Below, one piece after another: positions 61,409-64,000 of a DNA stretch of 64,000 nucleotides. The translations under genes and the position numbers were made by a program. The stretch spans positions 62,001 through 126,000 of the forward strand of contig NZ_JAFREL010000004.1 in the NCBI RefSeq assembly GCF_017377655.1, given 5' to 3'. Within the stretch, counting starts at the first letter, position 1. Each line of letters begins with the position of its first letter. The notes under the pieces are model-generated. The model saw only the letters and a program-made list of their open reading frames with translations, was not told the origin of the DNA and searched no databases. The DNA comes from Candidatus Enterococcus ferrettii (GTDB lineage: Bacteria; Bacillota; Bacilli; Lactobacillales; Enterococcaceae).

Positions 61409-62170
61409 ATGCTTAAACAAGAACGACAAACAAAACTTTTAGACTTGGTTCAACAGCATACGTATCTTTCTATTGTAGAGATAGCTTCACGTTTAAACGT
61501 TTCAGAAATGACAATTCGTCGAGACATAACTGAACTAGCCCAGCAAAAAAAGCTGACTAAGCTGTATGGTGGTGCACAAAAGTTGGATATTCTTGATAAA
61601 GAATTATCTACTGGCGAAAAAATTGACACGAACGTTCCACAAAAGAAGTACATTGGAAAGATTATCAACAGCTTAATTAAAGATAATTCGATTATTTTTA
61701 TTGGTGCAGGTACTACCTTGTATTATGCCTTGCCAGAAATCCAACGAAAAAATCTATTTGTCATTACCAACAGCTTGATTGCCTTTACCTATTTGAAAGA
61801 AAATACCAATTATCGCATTATATTGACTGGTGGTGAATTTTCGCATACCACTGAAGAATTCGTGGGGGAAGTGGCTATCCGTTCCTTTGATAACTTAAAT
61901 ATCGATATTGCTTTTGCGGCAACGAACGGAATTTTTGATGACAATGTTACCACTGCTCAATTTGATGAAGGTGCGGTGCAAAATGCTGCTTTCGAAAAGG
62001 CCAAGGTAACCTGTATCGTTGCAGACAGCTCGAAATTAGGTGTGTCTGATGTTTATACCTTCACTCGTCTTAGCGATCATGATTATTTAGTGACAGATAA
62101 CGAAATTTCTGAAGAATTAGCGACTCACTATGATCAATACACTACAATTTTGAAGGAGGAGATCCAATGA
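61409..62170 (+). CDS. DeoR-family regulator of PTS operon 2
   Basis: 253 aa. N-terminal HTH (ERQTKLLDLVQQHTYLSIVE, LNVSEMTIRRDITELAQQKK) and a C-terminal sugar-phosphate sensor domain with GAGTTLYYALPEI and VADSSKLGV. It is divergent from the PTS genes and overlaps the kinase gene by 4 bp. It is likely a repressor released by a phosphorylated sugar. Confidence 0.9.
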   Translation: MLKQERQTKLLDLVQQHTYLSIVEIASRLNVSEMTIRRDITELAQQKKLTKLYGGAQKLDILDKELSTGEKIDTNVPQKKYIGKIINSLIKDNSIIFIGAGTTLYYALPEIQRKNLFVITNSLIAFTYLKENTNYRIILTGGEFSHTTEEFVGEVAIRSFDNLNIDIAFAATNGIFDDNVTTAQFDEGAVQNAAFEKAKVTCIVADSSKLGVSDVYTFTRLSDHDYLVTDNEISEELATHYDQYTTILKEEIQ

Positions 62171-63117
62171 TTGTCACAATAACTATGAATCCTTCTATGG
62201 ATTTTGCTTATTTCATTGATCACTTTACCTTAGGCGGCATGAATAGATTCCAGACACCAACGAAATCAGTCGGCGGAAAAGGGGTAAACGCTGGACGAAC
62301 AGCGGCAATATCCGGTTCAAGGGTTTTATTAACCGGATTTTTAGGAGGAGATTTTGGAACCTTGGTGAATAAGTACTTGGAGCAGGAAAACCTCTTTGAA
62401 TTGGACATGCTGCAAGCTGATGGTGAAACTCGCAATGCGATTACCATCATGCACGATGGTAATACCCATACAGAAATTGTTGAAAGCGGCCCAAAAATAT
62501 CGGACAACGAAGCGTTTCAGTTATTAGAAAAAGTTATTCATCGTAATGAGCAAGAGCCGGTAGATCTTATTTGTATTTCTGGATCGGTTAACTCTGACAA
62601 CCAGCAATTGTACTTAGAAATGCTTACCTATATCAGAGAAAAAATTGGTAAACATATTCCGGTATTCATGGATGTTTCAGGAGAGCAATTAAAAGCGCTG
62701 CTTAAAAGCACGTCTTATAAACCAAATTTCATCAAGCCAAATGTTCATGAACTGGGAGAAATACTTAACAAGAACATTTTGACTAAGGAAGAAGCCCGAA
62801 GAGAATTAAGCCATCCTTATTTTGAAGGCATTGACTACATTATGATCTCTTGCGGCAGCGAAGGAGCTTTGTGCAAAGCAAAAGACAGCTTCTATGATAT
62901 ATCAATACCCAAAATCAACATTACGAACACGACTGGATCCGGTGATGCTTCTGTTGGCGGCTTTGCCCATGCTATCGAAAAGAACTACGAATTAGAAGAA
63001 GCCCTGAAATATTCTATGGCTTGCGGCATGTCAAATGCCCAACATGGCGAGGTTGGTGTGATTGATGTTACTCATGTGCAAGAATTTGTACAGGATATTC
63101 AAGTTCGAGCAATCTGA
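62167..63117 (+). CDS. PfkB-family phosphosugar kinase (LacC/FruK-like)
   Basis: 316 aa. KSVGGKGVNAGRTAAISG near residue 37 and the GXGD catalytic motif NTTGSGDASVGGFAHA near 257 (Asp is the base) match tagatose-6-phosphate or 1-phosphofructokinases. Coupled to deoR by overlap. With the EIIABC genes and an aldolase it completes a route from a PTS-phosphorylated hexose or deoxy sugar to triose phosphates, although the linked aldolase is FucA/AraD-like rather than a bisphosphate aldolase. Confidence 0.88.
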   Translation: MIVTITMNPSMDFAYFIDHFTLGGMNRFQTPTKSVGGKGVNAGRTAAISGSRVLLTGFLGGDFGTLVNKYLEQENLFELDMLQADGETRNAITIMHDGNTHTEIVESGPKISDNEAFQLLEKVIHRNEQEPVDLICISGSVNSDNQQLYLEMLTYIREKIGKHIPVFMDVSGEQLKALLKSTSYKPNFIKPNVHELGEILNKNILTKEEARRELSHPYFEGIDYIMISCGSEGALCKAKDSFYDISIPKINITNTTGSGDASVGGFAHAIEKNYELEEALKYSMACGMSNAQHGEVGVIDVTHVQEFVQDIQVRAI

Positions 63118-63253
63118 TTGTTAAGGCTAAGATAAACTTTTTGGGATCACTATTTACAAGAATCTGAAAATATAACCTGCAGAGTAAAAAAAATAATCGA
63201 CTTGCATTTTGTGCAAAAAAAAAACGGACCCTGACGATCCGAATTTTCAAGTT

Positions 63254-63279
63254 AAAACGGGAAGAGCTCCCCGTTTTTA
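63254..63279 (+). terminator. terminator after the deoR-kinase operon
   Basis: AAAACGGG (from 63254) pairs with CCCGTTTT, followed by TTATC. A smaller CGGA/TCCG hairpin lies just before it. Confidence 0.85.
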
Positions 63280-63475
63280 TCTATTCTGATTAACCGTTTA
63301 GTTGTCCTTAGACAAGCGTCTCGATTAACTGAAGAGCCCCATACACCTTCAGAGTTGGCAAACTGACTTTACGAAACTAACCATTTGAAGCACTATCAAC
63401 ACCTAATTCTATATCCGCATTCAGTCAAGAAACTTTCTACCTCACTTTTTCATTCACCACTCACTTCTAAGTGTT

Positions 63476-64000
63476 TACGACTTCCTGCACCTTTTTAATT
63501 AATTTATTCAGTGATTTCACCGCTACCTCTGTTGGTACTTGAATCATTTGTTTGCCATCAAATCGTTCTCAACCAGAAATTTTCACGTCTACTGTCAGAA
63601 TCACCCGATCGATCTCTTCTTGGGTTAACTCGTTTTCGATGCCAATCGTTCCTTACGTTTCCGACTTCATATTTAAGTCGACTTTCTTAACGGCATTTTC
63701 CTGTACGGTGTAAATATGAGTAATTCCCACCGTACAAGCGGCTACTCCGACAACATTCCTCCATTGTTTCTCCTTATCATTTGCTCAAATTGGCCTGCTT
63801 CTTTTTCTAAAAGCAGTCGTGCTAAATATTCCTCATCCGCCAAGGTTCGAGTAAATTGACTGATCGCTACTTTGATTGCCTGTTCCTCATTTTTTTTCAG
63901 GATAATCACAATCGCCAGTTGAACGGGTCCAGTTTGTTCATCCCAGTCAATTTCCTGACGCAGCTTGATAAAGAGAATCTGACTTTCCAGCACCTCTTCA
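63476..64000 (-). pseudogene. broken fructose-type PTS EIIAB gene
   Basis: From the right edge leftward, the minus strand encodes an EIIA-like end (EEVLESQILFIKLRQEIDWD to GGMLSE, stop near 63742). After a frame change comes an EIIB-fructose domain, VVGVAACTVGITHIYTVQEN, with the phosphocysteine. It carries two in-frame stops (after LNMKSET and after VDVKISG), then ERFDGKQMIQVPTEVAVKSL to VVNT and a stop at 63476. At least three lesions, so it is inactive. The start lies outside the window. 63280-63475 shows no clear EIIC. Confidence 0.8.

Noticed and set aside
1..64000. tRNA, rRNA, CRISPR arrays, insertion sequences, prophage modules
   Set aside because: Looked for by eye on both strands; none seen. 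Short or diverged elements could be missed without a search.

Overview
The window looks like chromosome of a low-GC lactic acid bacterium, most likely an Enterococcus (avium, gallinarum or casseliflavus type rather than classic faecalis). The grounds are consensus SD sequences and sigma-A promoters, many intrinsic terminators, a complete agmatine deiminase operon, a Cst-like persulfide operon, Gat-type PTS operons and an EfrCD/LmrCD-like exporter. The species call is inference. No rRNA, tRNA, CRISPR array or insertion sequence was seen. Most of the window is accessory catabolic and transport cassettes.

Layout. 1-2.4 kb: a frameshifted LysR gene, an orphan SUKH protein and a two-domain VOC protein. 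2.5-7.6 kb: a TetR-controlled heterodimeric ABC exporter with tandem palindromic operators. 7.8-14.5 kb: cassette A (MFS, M20 amidohydrolase, L-serine dehydratase beta and alpha) plus an AraC-GH39 fusion regulator. 14.7-19.4 kb: a split AraC/GyrI-like regulator whose second half is separated from the first by a sulfonate/nitrate-type ABC importer, with a 107-bp identical direct repeat on both sides. 19.6-20.5 kb: a bile-salt-hydrolase-like enzyme. 20.8-26 kb: aguB-aguD-aguA-aguC under a consensus promoter with an embedded cre-like site, beside an Lrp/AsnC regulator. 26.2-32.9 kb: a PhnDCEE-type importer followed by two phosphoesterases, divergent from a Crp/Fnr regulator, with a Pho-box-like triple repeat between them. 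33-38.3 kb: Gat-type PTS operon 1 with class II aldolase, FGGY kinase and GntR regulator. 38.5-43.3 kb: mostly hypothetical, lipoprotein and decayed small genes. 43.4-48.4 kb: an unusual putative catabolic operon (CoA-transferase, MaoC hydratase, ketopantoate-reductase-like, VOC, type II dehydroquinase-like) with a divergent LysR. 48.4-51.2 kb: CsoR/CstR-controlled rhodanese and CoA-(per)sulfide reductase genes. 51.2-57.3 kb: cassette B, with the same four functions as cassette A in a different order, plus a MocR regulator. 57.4-63.3 kb: decayed small genes, then Gat-type PTS operon 2 with a class II aldolase, DeoR regulator and PfkB kinase. 63.5-64 kb: a broken fructose-PTS EIIAB gene.

The most interesting points are the doubled MFS/M20/serine-dehydratase cassette, which suggests catabolism of a serine conjugate; the CoA-transferase-to-dehydroquinase operon, which matches no pathway I know; and two operons bordered by copies of the 3' end of an adjacent regulator gene, which points to how accessory operons entered or were rearranged here.
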